From: Cantharellus purpuraceus
Lineage: Eukaryota > Basidiomycota > Agaricomycetes > Cantharellales > Hydnaceae
DNA: 64,000 nt
NCBI GenBank assembly: GCA_025174535.1
Contig: JALBUN010000007.1
Location: 186,001 to 250,000, forward strand
Direction: 5' to 3'
Part shown: positions 45,508-56,081 of the stretch, piece after piece
Position numbering within the stretch: the stretch's first letter is position 1
Layout: each line of letters starts with the position of its first letter
Notes under the pieces: model-generated
The model's input: only the letters and a program-made list of their open reading frames with translations
Databases searched by the model: none
What the model was told of the DNA's origin: nothing
Made by a program: the position numbers and the translations under genes

Positions 45508-47991
45508 CTAGCGTTTCACAAACCTTGCATACCAATTCGTATTAGCCTCCCAGCCCACTAATTCTCCCTCCACTGAATCAAGGGAATGTCCATTACCAGG
45601 AAACACCAACATCTCCACTTCCTTCCCCCTTCCCTTCAATGCATAATAGAAATTCTTGGACTGAGATGGAGGGACCCGTTGATCTTTCTCGCCTACCAGC
45701 AAAAGGATTGGCGCCTTAATCGCATCAACATGTGCAATTGGTGACGCTTTCTGTAGTCTCTCGAAGATATCAGATGTAATAAGCGATTGCGGACTGAAAG
45801 GTGTTCCAAACTGGGCGAACGCCCAATCGGGGATGTCGCTGACTGATGCAATCTCTCCTGCAGCAATGACGGGGTTACGTATCACTGTTGCACTAAAGAA
45901 GTTGGGGTATTGTCCTACAACTGAATTGGTCACAGTCAGTTAGTTCACAACGCTACCTTGAGAAGGAAAGCGCTGTACGTACGATGAGCGCTAAGGAACC
46001 CTCCATGGCTACCTCCTTGTACGAATTGCAGGCCTGGGCCCTCCTTCGCCAGTCCTATCGAGATCAGGTATTTAGCAGAATCGTAACAGTCCTTAACGTC
46101 CAATCTTCCTGCTTGACCTATCAACATGTCCACATATTTTTGACCAAAGCCGAGTGACCCGGTGTAATTGACCAAGCTGATGATATCTACAAAACCATCA
46201 AGTAACTTCATAGCAAATGCCAGGAAAACTCGCTTACATCCTTCCAACGCTAGCGCTACTGTCGAAGGATTAAACTCCACGGTATGCGTTCCGTGAGGTC
46301 CCCCATGGGGTATAGTCACGAGTGGTTGGTCCTTTGCTCCAGTGGTGTGGAGGACAATTACTTCTGTGGGGAACCTCCCTGGTACAGGGCGGACGGACCA
46401 CTCGATAGAATTTAGTTTCTGTCGCGCTGTGAGAAGAATAGATCGAACTTTAGATGTGACGTGTGAGACGATTCTATAAACTAACCCCAAGCAGCGAGTT
46501 CTGGTTTATCAATAATTTTCCAGTCGCGGACAGATTCAAAGCTCCGAAGCCTTGCCTCCACCAACTCGTTGGGAATATTGATCGCGCTGCGCACGGCCAG
46601 AAGACCCTCTTTGCCATCCGTCCCTGCAACGGTCCAGGTCTGACTCGGATCAGGAGCCAAATCTTGTACATCGCCGGAGGACAATGATATGCCCAGCAAT
46701 GTTTGTCGAGAGCCCCAAATAGAATGAGTGACTAGGTGCGATGCCCCTTTGAAAGTAGATTCCAGACTAAGAAACGGTCGGGAAGGCAACTGATCAACAT
46801 ACAATCCCGGGAATCTCCCAGGTTGGTCAACGGGATCGATCACATAGTCGACAAGAATCTTTGATTGGTTCTCATCCGAGCGAAGGGAATACAACGACGT
46901 GCATGAAGCATGAGGTCCACCAAGAGGATTCGCAAGCCAAACGGTCAAGTACGGTTCACCAGGAGCAGCATCCGTGACTCTGGGAGAGCGTGCACAAAGC
47001 TCTGGAGGCGTAAGACGATGAGCATCCAAAAGTATCTCTTCAGCATCCCAGGGCATGGGGTTAGGAAGTTCTAGTTTGAAAATCGAAGATGGGTGATTCC
47101 AACATCCAACCGACCCTAACCTTCTGCCGTCTAAGGTTTGTTCATATGCGGTTGCGAATATAGTTCTTTGGTCTGGGGAAAATGAAGCTTGACCAAATAC
47201 AAATGATGAGTTTTCTGGGAGTGAGGGTTTCAAAGCAATGACAGTGGGCGGTGACTGATCTTCTGCCTCGGGTCTCGGACGGTCTGGTTCAGCTTCGTAT
47301 CTCTGAGCATTCCAACGGAACATATAGAGTGTAGGCCATTTCTTCCCGATGTTGCGTTCCCCAAAATCGGGGACGAAACGGAACTTTGACGCTGTCACCG
47401 ATGACGTCTCGTTCGACTCGGCAGCTTTGGCTTCCGCTGTATACACGAAGGACGTTTCAGACTTGGAAAATGACAGAGAAAAGAACAATGCTGCAAAGGG
47501 TAAATTCACGATTGAAAAGAAATCCGAAATAACTTGGACTGGCGCACGATTGACATGGAAACCTTCGTGAGTCTTTGTCACTTCTTTCGATGCTTCAAGT
47601 CGATTTCCAAACCACACTTCTACAAACCTTTTCTTTGAGGATCCCTCGGAGAGCTCTCTCAAAACGCCTAGTCTCTTCCCTGATGGGGATGGCACAGAAG
47701 CTAGAGCAGAATCATCTTGCGAGGCAGTGGCAATGACATCGGATGGCATCGAAACTACATGCTTGCTGACCGTACGCTTGACATCGCGCAAATGATCACG
47801 GACAGAGGTAGCTATCCTGATAGCTGTAGGTTGATAACTGGATATTAATATGCAGAGATGGAGAAAGCCACAGTTGGCAATATTTGAAGATACCGACTAG
47901 ACAGCGAAGCACTTGATTTGAGAAAGAAAGCTGAAGTATAAGCAGGAATTTCAGCCAGTTCTCTGTAGAGCCTTGAGATTTCTCGTGCCAT
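45508..47991 (-). CDS. Acylaminoacyl-peptidase (prolyl oligopeptidase family S9C)
   Basis: Removes N-acylated amino acids from blocked peptides in the cytosol. The start at 47991 (MAREISRLYRELAEIP) is preferred because family members begin this way; an in-frame Met also lies at 48039. After the first intron, IRIATSVRDHLRDVKRT leads into a large exon (to 46482) encoding the beta-propeller. The alpha/beta hydrolase part gives VTIPHGGPHGTH (oxyanion region), VNYTGSLGFGQKYVD and VQGGSHGGFLSAH with the catalytic Ser. The last exon gives VGEKDQRVPPSQS (catalytic Asp) and GNGHSLDSVEGE (catalytic His), ending NWYARFVKR-stop. All three triad residues are present. A broken, inverted copy of the last exon lies 9.5 kb away at 55270-55615. 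Confidence 0.9.
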
Positions 47992-48284
47992 GAAGCTTGA
48001 AGGTTTTCGTGACGCTCCCTGGCAGATAGGCGGATTCACACACCATCAACTTCCACGCCACGCGGCGTCACGAATCCATAGCAGTTCACGTGACTTGCTG
48101 CGTCAAGGGCTTTGGGAGTTCAGCTAAGATCTGTAATACTCTATCCACCTAGTGTCCCACTGATTCATTCACTGGTGACCGGCCGTGACCCTGGTGATCG
48201 TGACGAAGATCATACGACTCGCCCTCAACGTGGACTCCTATGGGTCCACGACTCGGCAGGCCATAAACAATTTTCTAGCGCTTA

Positions 48285-48316
48285 CTGGAGTTCACGCTCT
48301 TTCTGCTGAACTCCAG
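48285..48316. repeat. Hairpin, with part duplicated 67 bp downstream
   Basis: CTGGAGTTCA (48285-48294) and TGAACTCCAG (48307-48316) are perfect reverse complements around a 12-nt loop. The segment CACGCTCTTTCTGCTGAACT plus CCAG recurs almost exactly at 48360-48383, without the left arm. Confidence 0.75.
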
Positions 48317-48452
48317 GTAAGCAATCCGTAGTATTCTGCCAACACATTAGTATTTAATACACGCTCTTTCTGCTGAACTCCAGCCTCCGCCTGCCTAAGT
48401 TGTTAGATCGTCGCTAATATCACCGAACCGGTCAACGCCCGCCAGCCCTAGC

Positions 48453-48520
48453 CCCTGATTTCCACTGATCCCTGATTTCCATTGGTCCCTGATTTCCAAT
48501 GGTCCCTGATTTCCACTGGC
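48453..48520. repeat. Minisatellite, 4 x 17 bp
   Basis: Four consecutive units of CCCTGATTTCCANTGGT (48453, 48470, 48487, 48504), with changes only at a few positions. It is non-coding and lies between the peptidase promoter and the bestrophin 3' end. Confidence 0.9.
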
Positions 48521-49176
48521 TCCAATGCTACTCGTTGACTTTAAAAGTTGTATGACCTAGTTTCCGAGCGGTTTGGCACTTGAAGCTTGAGGCCTGGTAG
48601 CCATTTCCACGGCACCACTTCTTGTTGAAGACCACCAGGAGCACTGTCGTTTCCATCTCTCTGCCACTCAAGAGCTTAGTAAGTCGAGTGCGAGACGTTC
48701 CTACATAATGACATGAGGAATGAGTTAGCTGAAGTGGGGGGGGGGGGGCGTGACTGTCAGGAAAGTCAGGAAAGGCAGAGTAGTTACAAGGATAACTTGA
48801 TATACAAATAGGAATTAATTATGCCTTCGCCTCCCGAGTACGGGCATGGGGTACGGACTCAGAGGACGTGAGACTCTCATGCTTCACTTCTTCAGTGTGG
48901 ACATGTGTTAAATACCATACGATTTGATCATACGCACTACATGAACATGGTCATCCGAGACCACAAGCTCGGTCAATCTCAGCGCAGTTGCCCTCTCGAT
49001 ACCACCCCTATGCCAGAATGATCTCCCCCCCCGGTGGCCTGATTTTTTCGTGTGTGCAAGTCATGACATGTCATGTTGTCCCCGTCAAGTTATCCTAGTC
49101 CACTCCACGCCTCGCGAGGGCGCCTCGCTAGTCTGTGCCGACCTCTTTTCTACTCACTCATTAGGTGTTCCTCGCT

Positions 49177-51392
49177 CTATGATCCTGCCCGCATTTTTGT
49201 CTGCAGATTGTGCATATCGAACACCACGTCGTTGAGCGATGAGAAAACCCAATCGGTGGGGTCTGGCATAGGAAGGGACGTGATGGCCATAAGTTCTGTG
49301 TGGATGGAGTATGTGAAATGGTCCATGTCCTATGCAAATTGGAGGTTAGCGAAGAGATGTTCACCCATAAAGGAGTGTCATACTATATCGCCCCTGTCGT
49401 AGCCGAATGGGCCTGGGAATGGAAATCAGATGCTATGGTCCGTAGTACAACAGGCTAGCTCACTTCCAACTTCTTTCCCCACAACCAGGAAACCAAAAAA
49501 AATGAAGCTCTGCTCCATGCTGTGGGTTAGCATGGCACAACCGGCACAAGAAGTATACCCACGAGAATGGAAGTGGCAGGTATTGTCAACCAGCCCATGG
49601 TCTTCCATATCTGCAGCGGCTGTCAATGAGACGTGTTAATCAATACTAAAAATTGCAGGAATTTAAAGAGAAATTTACAAGCGCCAGGCAATATATCGCC
49701 GTCACGGTCCACAGATATATCGAATACCTGAACACGTCCTAATCAATAGCAATCAATCAGGGCGGGGGGACGTACGAGAAAGGCATAGGACTAGCTGATA
49801 CACGTTCTAACGCAGTCAGTGCATCGAGCAGCCCATTCAAAGATGACAGTAGCAAGTCTACGGGATGTCAATAACTGCTCGAGTAATGCCACGGTCAAAG
49901 CATACCGGTCGTTGGCGCATCAATGGCTTGCCGGCGCTGCAAGGCAGCAATATACGAGCTCTGAATGACACAGCACCTCTGTCAGTGTCGAAACCTTGCC
50001 ATCTGCGCTCTAAAGCAACCTCACCAAATACAGTGTGATTTCCAAGGGTACATTATAGCTGCCAATTGTGCCACGCTTCTTGTGACCCAATCTAACCCGC
50101 AACCGCGCAGCCGTGCGTCCCTTCACCATCTTGCCTCTGCGAGTGAGACGCGTCACAAGCAATGAGAACGGGAAGACGTCGAAGTAGGAGAGTCCTGGGG
50201 GCAAGCGTGAAGGCAGGAGTGTTAGTTCTTCTAACGGCTGTATGGAAGACCGCGGCGCCCCGGGTGGCACGAGCGACGAGCGGGGAGCTCGTTGATGGGA
50301 TGCCTCGGCCGGAGAGGGAGGGTCGATTATGTTGGGGGAACGCATTTCGACTGAGGGCGAGTTGTGGAGAGGCAGGTGAGAAACAGAAGCGGGTTTTCGG
50401 GACACTGGCGAGTTGATTGAAGTTTCTCGATCTGAATTGTTCGCCTCTTGTTCGTTGTCCGTGACGCTCGAAGAGGGCAGCACAACTGGGAAGGCGTATG
50501 CCGGTAGATATTTGACTAGCGGCCAAAGGTCTTCATAGTAGACGCCTTCTTCTCCACGTAAGTAGTGTTTCACGGCAACTCTGAAACAGGATAAAAACTA
50601 AACAAAGTTACAGGGAAGTGGCCTGAATTCACGAACGCAAAACCTTCAATGAGGTTGATAACTGTCTTCTTCTCTACGAGGATGCGTGCATTGAGTTCCT
50701 CTGCACTTCGTCCTTCATCCCCAGGAGTCGCTGCAGGGATATCTGAAGCTGATGGTCAGCTGTAAATGCGAGGTACATTAAAATATGAGTATCCACCTGG
50801 CACGTGAAACCAGACGGCCCGCGCAAATTTTCTACTTTGGAAAATAATTTGAGACCATAACTGGCGACCTTCATCATATCTACAATAGATCAGTAACGCG
50901 GCGTGGTTGTATCAGGGCACTTCACCTCTTAACGGAAGATGTTGTTCTAAATGAATCGTTAGTATGACCTTTAAGACGATGTGAAAAAACCATGCCCTAA
51001 CCTATAGCTTATCACGAAACCAATTACTGTACCGATTCTATCCCATTTTGGATGAGATTGATCGGAGACTATATTATTCGCACTTACACGGTGAGGAGGG
51101 TAGGCTGGAAATTGAGTTGATATATCTTTTGGTGGTTGATCAGCGTTACGCAAGTGCCCCACGCGGTGAAAAACAATGTGATATGGAAAAACCTAAGAGA
51201 AACTATTGGTCAACGAAATATTTGCTCAGAAAGAAACTTCATGCTATACCTAAATAGAGCCGTAGCGAGGAGCGCATTCCAAAAAACGATCCAGAAGCGT
51301 TTGACGGGCGCGAATAGGCCGTTATTGAGCGGAAACCAGGTCTCTGCACGTGCCAAGCCAGGAGTGTATATGTCACTACTGTGCTGCTGCAT
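49177..51392 (-). CDS. Bestrophin-like anion channel
   Basis: A membrane channel of the bestrophin/UPF0187 superfamily, which conducts chloride or other anions. The first in-frame ATG is at 51392, though a non-ATG or upstream exon start cannot be excluded. Joined exons give FWNALLATALFR-FFHITLFF, then TAWGTCVTLINHQKIYQLNF and TV-IGTVIGFVISYR-TTSS, followed by YDEGRQLWSQIIFQSRKFA and RAVWFHVP, the classic N-terminal bestrophin core. Next are KHYLRGEEGVYYEDLWPLVK and YLPAYAFP. A Ser/Pro-rich insertion follows, then VPLEITLYL, SLNGLLDALTALERV, WTVTAIYCLALPLQIWKTMG and FFGFLVVGKEV-SPFGYDRGD. A last intron leads to DMDHFTYSIHTELMAITSLP, and the protein ends LQTKMRAGS-stop at 49177. All hallmark blocks are present. 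Small exons near 49750-50000 were not fixed to the base. Confidence 0.87.
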
Positions 51393-52026
51393 ACTGCACA
51401 ACCAGCCAGTTGCAGCAAGTGGAAACTGAGGATAATTAAGGCATTCCGGGCGCCCACCCTGACTGAGTTGCCGCAATGTAAGAAGAGAAGAGACTTCTTA
51501 TCAGTGCCTCATGCACGGGCACTGATAAGAAGTACTTGGCTTAGCTAAATAGAAGGACTTGTTTTGAACGTGCATCAGCGCACTGGAAAGAAGTGTCGTT
51601 CGATGCTGGTTCTCAGAGCGAACCTGCACTGACGAAGTACTGGCAGAACTTATGTAATGGTCATACTCGCGCGCGCGTCTGCATAGTCATGACATCTTTT
51701 GCGTGGCTACAGCCCACGCTGTGTCGTTTCAGTAGATCATGAATTTTAGTTGTAGGTTTGTCGACAATCATGACACGACGCAGTCACTAGTCTAACTCCT
51801 AGTGTTGATTACTCATCGATACGGGCCTATTCGGCCCTAGTTTTTGTTTACTGCGCCCCTTCAGGCCTCGACGCCAGACTAGCGCACACGCGGATTCGCT
51901 CAGTGCCATGTGCCTCCTGATCAGTACGACATTATCGTATGATAGTTACCCGCACTCCTGTGGGCGCTATAAAGAATATATTAAATCATAATAATTATAT
52001 TGCATATATTGGCATATTTCACTGCC
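51393..52026. other. Intergenic region with a perfect 16-bp hairpin
   Basis: Upstream of the bestrophin gene and downstream of the next - strand gene. Apart from the hairpin at 51493-51533 and an AT-rich stretch at 51965-52020, nothing is recognised. A non-ATG in-frame extension of bestrophin runs to 51476. Confidence 0.45.
51493..51533. repeat. Perfect 16-bp inverted repeat
   Basis: ACTTCTTATCAGTGCC (51493-51508) and GGCACTGATAAGAAGT (51518-51533) are exact reverse complements around a 9-nt loop. Such a stem would form a stable RNA hairpin. Nothing nearby codes for protein. Confidence 0.85.
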
Positions 52027-54323
52027 TCATTGACTCCTCTCTTCACCATTCGTACTAGCATAGCTTGTTGAACTCCACATGCTACTCTGACTCACCGGCA
52101 CTCGCGAAATGCGAGGCCTTTTGCTAGGACGCTTCATATGTCTGCCATTGGATCCCAATCTCTCCCCGCCCGGGCTCATACAACGTATCACGGAAAGCGC
52201 AGTGCTGCTCGTGTCAGACCGACGCACACGTAGGCGCACTTTATGCATAGTCTCCTCGTCGGGCTCTTTCTCATTGTCTGACCAGCACGTTGACAGTGTG
52301 GAGCTTCTCGAAAGCGACTCAAGACCAAGCCCCAGTCCTGTTCCATACGGCCCACCTCCGGGGGCTATCCCTAAATGTCCACGAATGATACTGCCTTTGG
52401 TTCTCTCCAATCGTACTGCAGCCACCCTTGCTGGTGGAGGTGTCAATATATCTTCCAAGGGGTCTTTGCTACCCCTAATCTCGCCTTTATAAGGGAAAAT
52501 ATTCAGCTCTGAGATAGTTCGGGTAGGGTTTATTAGGGGAACTTCAAGATCAACGTTATTGCTGTCGGCGTTGGTGGCATGGATGGAGCCTCCGACAGCG
52601 TTAAGGGCGCTATAGAAATTATTCTTCAGGGTTGTTGTCCAATGTTTTTCTGCCCCTTTCGTGGTGACGGCAACTTCTACATTGTCGCATTCCCTCGCAG
52701 CTTCGAAGATCCCAGGAGGAGGCCGCGTCACGACATCGCGCCAGTTCGACATCTTCGAGAGTGAGCGTCCAAACCGTTGGGAGAATGTCTTAGAGACTGC
52801 AAGTGTAAGTGTCTCTGTCCGTGAAAGTTGAAGCTGCCGAAATCCCGTATCCCGCTCCCGAGCCTCCTCATCCCCAAGATCCGTTGAAGTTCGGTCCTCG
52901 TTCAAGACTCGCAACTCAGATCGGCGAATATCCAGCGGTGCCCACGGGACAGCGAGTGCCTCGTCTTCAATAAGACTCACGAATCTGGGATCAGACACAC
53001 CAATGCGTGGCGTGCCAACCGATGGGTAGCGCGTCATTAAGGATGGAGCGAGGAGTGATGCACTATGCCCTCCTCCCTCATCGCCGCTTGCATCGTCAGG
53101 AACAAGATTCGCAACTGTGAGTGGCGTGACACTTGCTCCACCCAGGGCGTTAGTCGAGGCAAGATGCTGATACGGGGAGATCGAGATTGAGCTTGCAGCA
53201 TCCGTGGTCCCAAATCGCCGCTCCGTTGAAGGCACTCGATGGACGATCCCACCCCCTAAATGGTCCGTGAATGGGTTTGGGACCAAGAAGGTATCATCAG
53301 TCTTGTCTTCGTCATCGAGCAACACGTTCTCTGCCCCATGCGCAATGCCAACGTGGTGATGCTCATCCCCAGAATTTGGTTCATTGAAGAAAGTAACTCG
53401 ACCTAATCCGAAACCAAGTTCTGACATGTCATCTGGGTGTTTGTCACTTCGCTTTTTCAGGCGGCCAAAAAATCCCCTTTGGGGAGAATCGCCAAATGAT
53501 GTGATGGAAATGATCTCGGCGTGTTCCCTCTTGCGATGATGCTGCTTGTATATCCAAGATCCAAGTGTAGCCAAGAACGCGATAAGGGAGATAGCTCCAA
53601 CGACGCCGATGACAATTTCAGCTACACGGGGCAAACTTGCAAAGTCTCTCTGAAGCGCAGAAGTGGACGATGGCGAAGAGAGAGCCTGTGAGATGGTAAG
53701 AGAAGGGATAGCGGATGTGAGAGTGGAGTGACTAAGGCAAAGGCATTAGCAATATAAATACATTATGAAATACACAGAACAGACGTGGTGGCCGATGTTA
53801 CCCCAGTTGACATAGCGGAAGAAAGTATTGACGCAGCAAAACTTGTTTGAGTCTGGCTCTGGGATAGGCTTTGAACCTGAGAGGTAGATGAGGATTCAGT
53901 GGAAGGCTGCGGCAGTGAAGTAGTTGCTGGAGAGATAGTTGCTGATGCACTTGTGATTGACGGAGATATTGTACTTGGTTGGGTTATAGTATCAGTAACA
54001 ACGACTGAGGATAATGCTTGATGCTGAGATACTAGCGAAGGCGATGCAGCCACCGTCGACAAGGACGTAGGTGAACCTTGTCCTTGATCCACAGGTTGAG
54101 ATAACTGAATATCATTGGAGGGGTCTATTGGCAACAACATCGCACCTTCTGGTCCGAAAAGAAGAGAAGACTGGAAGGTATCATCATCATTGTCCGCCAG
54201 GCTGGCTCGGATGCCAAAGTTGACCAGAGGATGATGCACGGCAAGTTGTTGTCGGTGATGAGTGACTATCTTGGAATCCATTTGAGAAAATTTAGATCCA
54301 GGTGTCTTTGCGGACATAAGCAT
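52027..54323 (-). CDS. Ser/Thr-rich single-pass membrane protein
   Basis: Family not recognised. The first exon (54323 to about 53777) has SLADNDDDTFQSSLLFGPEG, then about 100 residues that are mostly Ser, Thr, Gln and Ala, like a heavily O-glycosylated stalk. A 60-70 bp intron near 53710 leads to the second exon: SALQRDFASLPRVAEIVIGV, continuing VGAISLIAFLATLGSWIY (transmembrane) and KQHHRKREH (stop-transfer). About 480 cytosolic residues follow, rich in Ser, Thr, Asp and Arg, with many possible phosphorylation sites, ending SSTSYASTNGEERSQ-stop. Architecture resembles fungal wall-stress sensors, but no WSC or other named domain is visible. The start is uncertain: no clear signal peptide follows the ATG at 54323, while the in-frame codons just upstream are very hydrophobic (LLFVFFQLSLRFLFVLA), so a missed upstream exon or start is likely. 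Confidence 0.72.
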
Positions 54324-55269
54324 GAAGATTCGTGCCAGCACGAAGAGAAACCTCAGGCTAAGTTGAAAGAATACAAAGAGTAAAGAGAGCTCCCGCGAAA
54401 CGCTTTTGCTGGAAAGCTTGATGGTAAGAAACCCCGGAAAGACGCAGTCTTTGAAACTTCTGAAGCAGCTGATGACATTTTATAACAAGAGGTGTGTCAG
54501 TTGGGCTGGCTGAGTCTCGGGTTCCTTTGAATCGCTCAACAGTGTGTGACGCTTGATGTGACGCCGTGACTTTTGTGTCGTGTTACGTCTCTAAGGTGAT
54601 GCTACACAGGGTGAGATAGGTGAGATGAGGAAGCAGATTTGATTGCATGGCGCTGGTTGTTGGGCACTAAAGTATGGCGTTACCGCCGCTAGGGTTAGGG
54701 GTCGATCATCTATGTACATCATATACATGAAGGGCGCACCCGCGAATGGTCGAGATTTCATGTTTGATTTATACCGGATCGCTCGCCATAGGTCAAAACA
54801 ATAGAAAGGCTATGCAGCGGAAGCTAATATATATTTCAGTCTCGTGAAAGCGACAGACTGTATTCCGGCAAACCTAGTATATCTACATGGCTTGTCAGAA
54901 ATGGAAAGAAGCAAAAGACTGGGGTGCTAAAATATACATGAAATTTGAGTGGCACGTCCCCATTAGCGACGCCAGTCTCTGAAGACCATAGTCACACTTG
55001 TGGACCTTAGTGGACGCTCCGCTCTGTTCAACAAAAAGCAGATTATGGAGAAGTTGATAGGTCTACCAGGACATTGGACGTCAGGCCTTCAGGACTGTTA
55101 CGGTTCTACTACACACCTGATCTCGATAGGACTAATGAAGTAGGGTTCAGGAATGTAGCTTGGGCGGGGAGGTAGCCGCAAAGTCGCTTTATGTTCACTG
55201 TACGTGTAGCGCTTCCTTCTCGGGGAGTCGAGGTGGTATTGTGAAATGACAGTTATGTATTCAATCGTA
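54324..55269. other. Intergenic region
   Basis: About 950 bp that should include the promoter or missing first exon of the Ser/Thr-rich protein. In-frame hydrophobic codons continue upstream of 54323 to about 54420. No other feature is supported. Confidence 0.4.
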
Positions 55270-55615
55270 GGGCAGTGCTCCTGACCTCTCAAGTGCAATG
55301 GTGATGGGAAATCCTACCAGGAGTGATCGCATCATCAGCGGTATTCTGGATTGAGCGTTCGCCGGGTTTGGAATATCTTTTGGTCCACAATCGCTTCAGA
55401 TTACTTTGAGAGACTACATAAAGCGTCACCCATTGCACCAATTGCGGTCCGGGCGCAAATCCTTTTGTTGACAGGCGAGATAGATAACAAATACCTCCAT
55501 CTCGGTCCAAGAACCTCTCCATTGAAGGAAAAGTGGAAAGGTTGATGCCTCCTCGCAATGGACATTCACTTGATCTATTTGGAGGGAGGTTGTGTGGTTA
55601 TAGCCCCCTATATTG
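55270..55615 (+). pseudogene. Broken copy of acylaminoacyl-peptidase C-terminal exon
   Basis: DNA here matches the last exon of the - strand peptidase gene at 45508, but in the opposite orientation. Matching pieces in order are SSAMV.GNP (parent FSATVIRNP), AFAGFGISFGPQSL (parent AFAQFGTPFSPQSL), FERLHKASPIA (parent FERLQKASPIA), QILLLTGE (parent PILLLVGE) and RNGHSLD (parent GNGHSLD). Damage is clear. There is a 1-nt insertion near 55282, and a TGA where the parent has the Trp of DWAF (about 55350). A deletion after FGPQSL shifts the frame, and more indels occur around 55525. The catalytic Asp codon region is changed and no Ser-containing exon is present. Only this one exon was copied, so it cannot make an enzyme. 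Confidence 0.85.
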
Positions 55616-56081
55616 AAGCTGGTTTGCAAGGTTTTCGAAAAGCTAGAACTGTATCCGAGCTACAGATCGTCCTTAGTACGAAATGTTACCGACGCCATGG
55701 TAAGGTCTGTGCTTCCCATGTACAAGCTCTCAACCTCTATGGTGGCACGGCCAGCTGATCAGACTCTCATACCAGACTTACCGTTTTTGCGTCGCTTAGC
55801 CGTTTCCGGACATTGGCACGAGGCCAGTTCTATACAACCAGTAGCGCCAAGATAACCTTTGTTTGCTTCAAACGCTGTGGCTTCCCTGCGGCCATGCATT
55901 GAATTAAGTTGACAGGTGGTGAGCGCTCCCCAAACCCCTTATATATCCCCGAGGACTCTCATAGCCCAGCGCCCTCTCCTGCTGAATCCCAGCACTTTTA
56001 GAACCCACTCTTATGCTTACAAAAAATTTCTAATCCATTTTCCCTGCAATTTGTAGTTGAAACCAGCTTTATTTAGCACAC
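55616..56081. other. Intergenic region upstream of the DUF6533 gene
   Basis: An open frame continues from the pseudogene to about 55855 but has no family resemblance. The last 150 bp should be the promoter of the seven-helix protein; TTATATATC near 55939 is TATA-like. Confidence 0.4.

Larger units (their letters stand above)
47992..49176. other. Intergenic region with tandem and inverted repeats
   Basis: Holds the peptidase promoter (a CACGTG lies near 48087) and the 3' end of the bestrophin transcript. It also has a 10-bp hairpin at 48285-48316 with its distal part repeated at 48360-48383, four tandem 17-bp units at 48453-48520, and a G run near 48736-48748. No gene is seen. Confidence 0.5.

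Noticed and set aside
54690..54705. TTAGGG-like word, possible interstitial telomere repeat
   Set aside because: Only a single copy (CTAGGGTTAGGGG) is present, which is within chance expectation.
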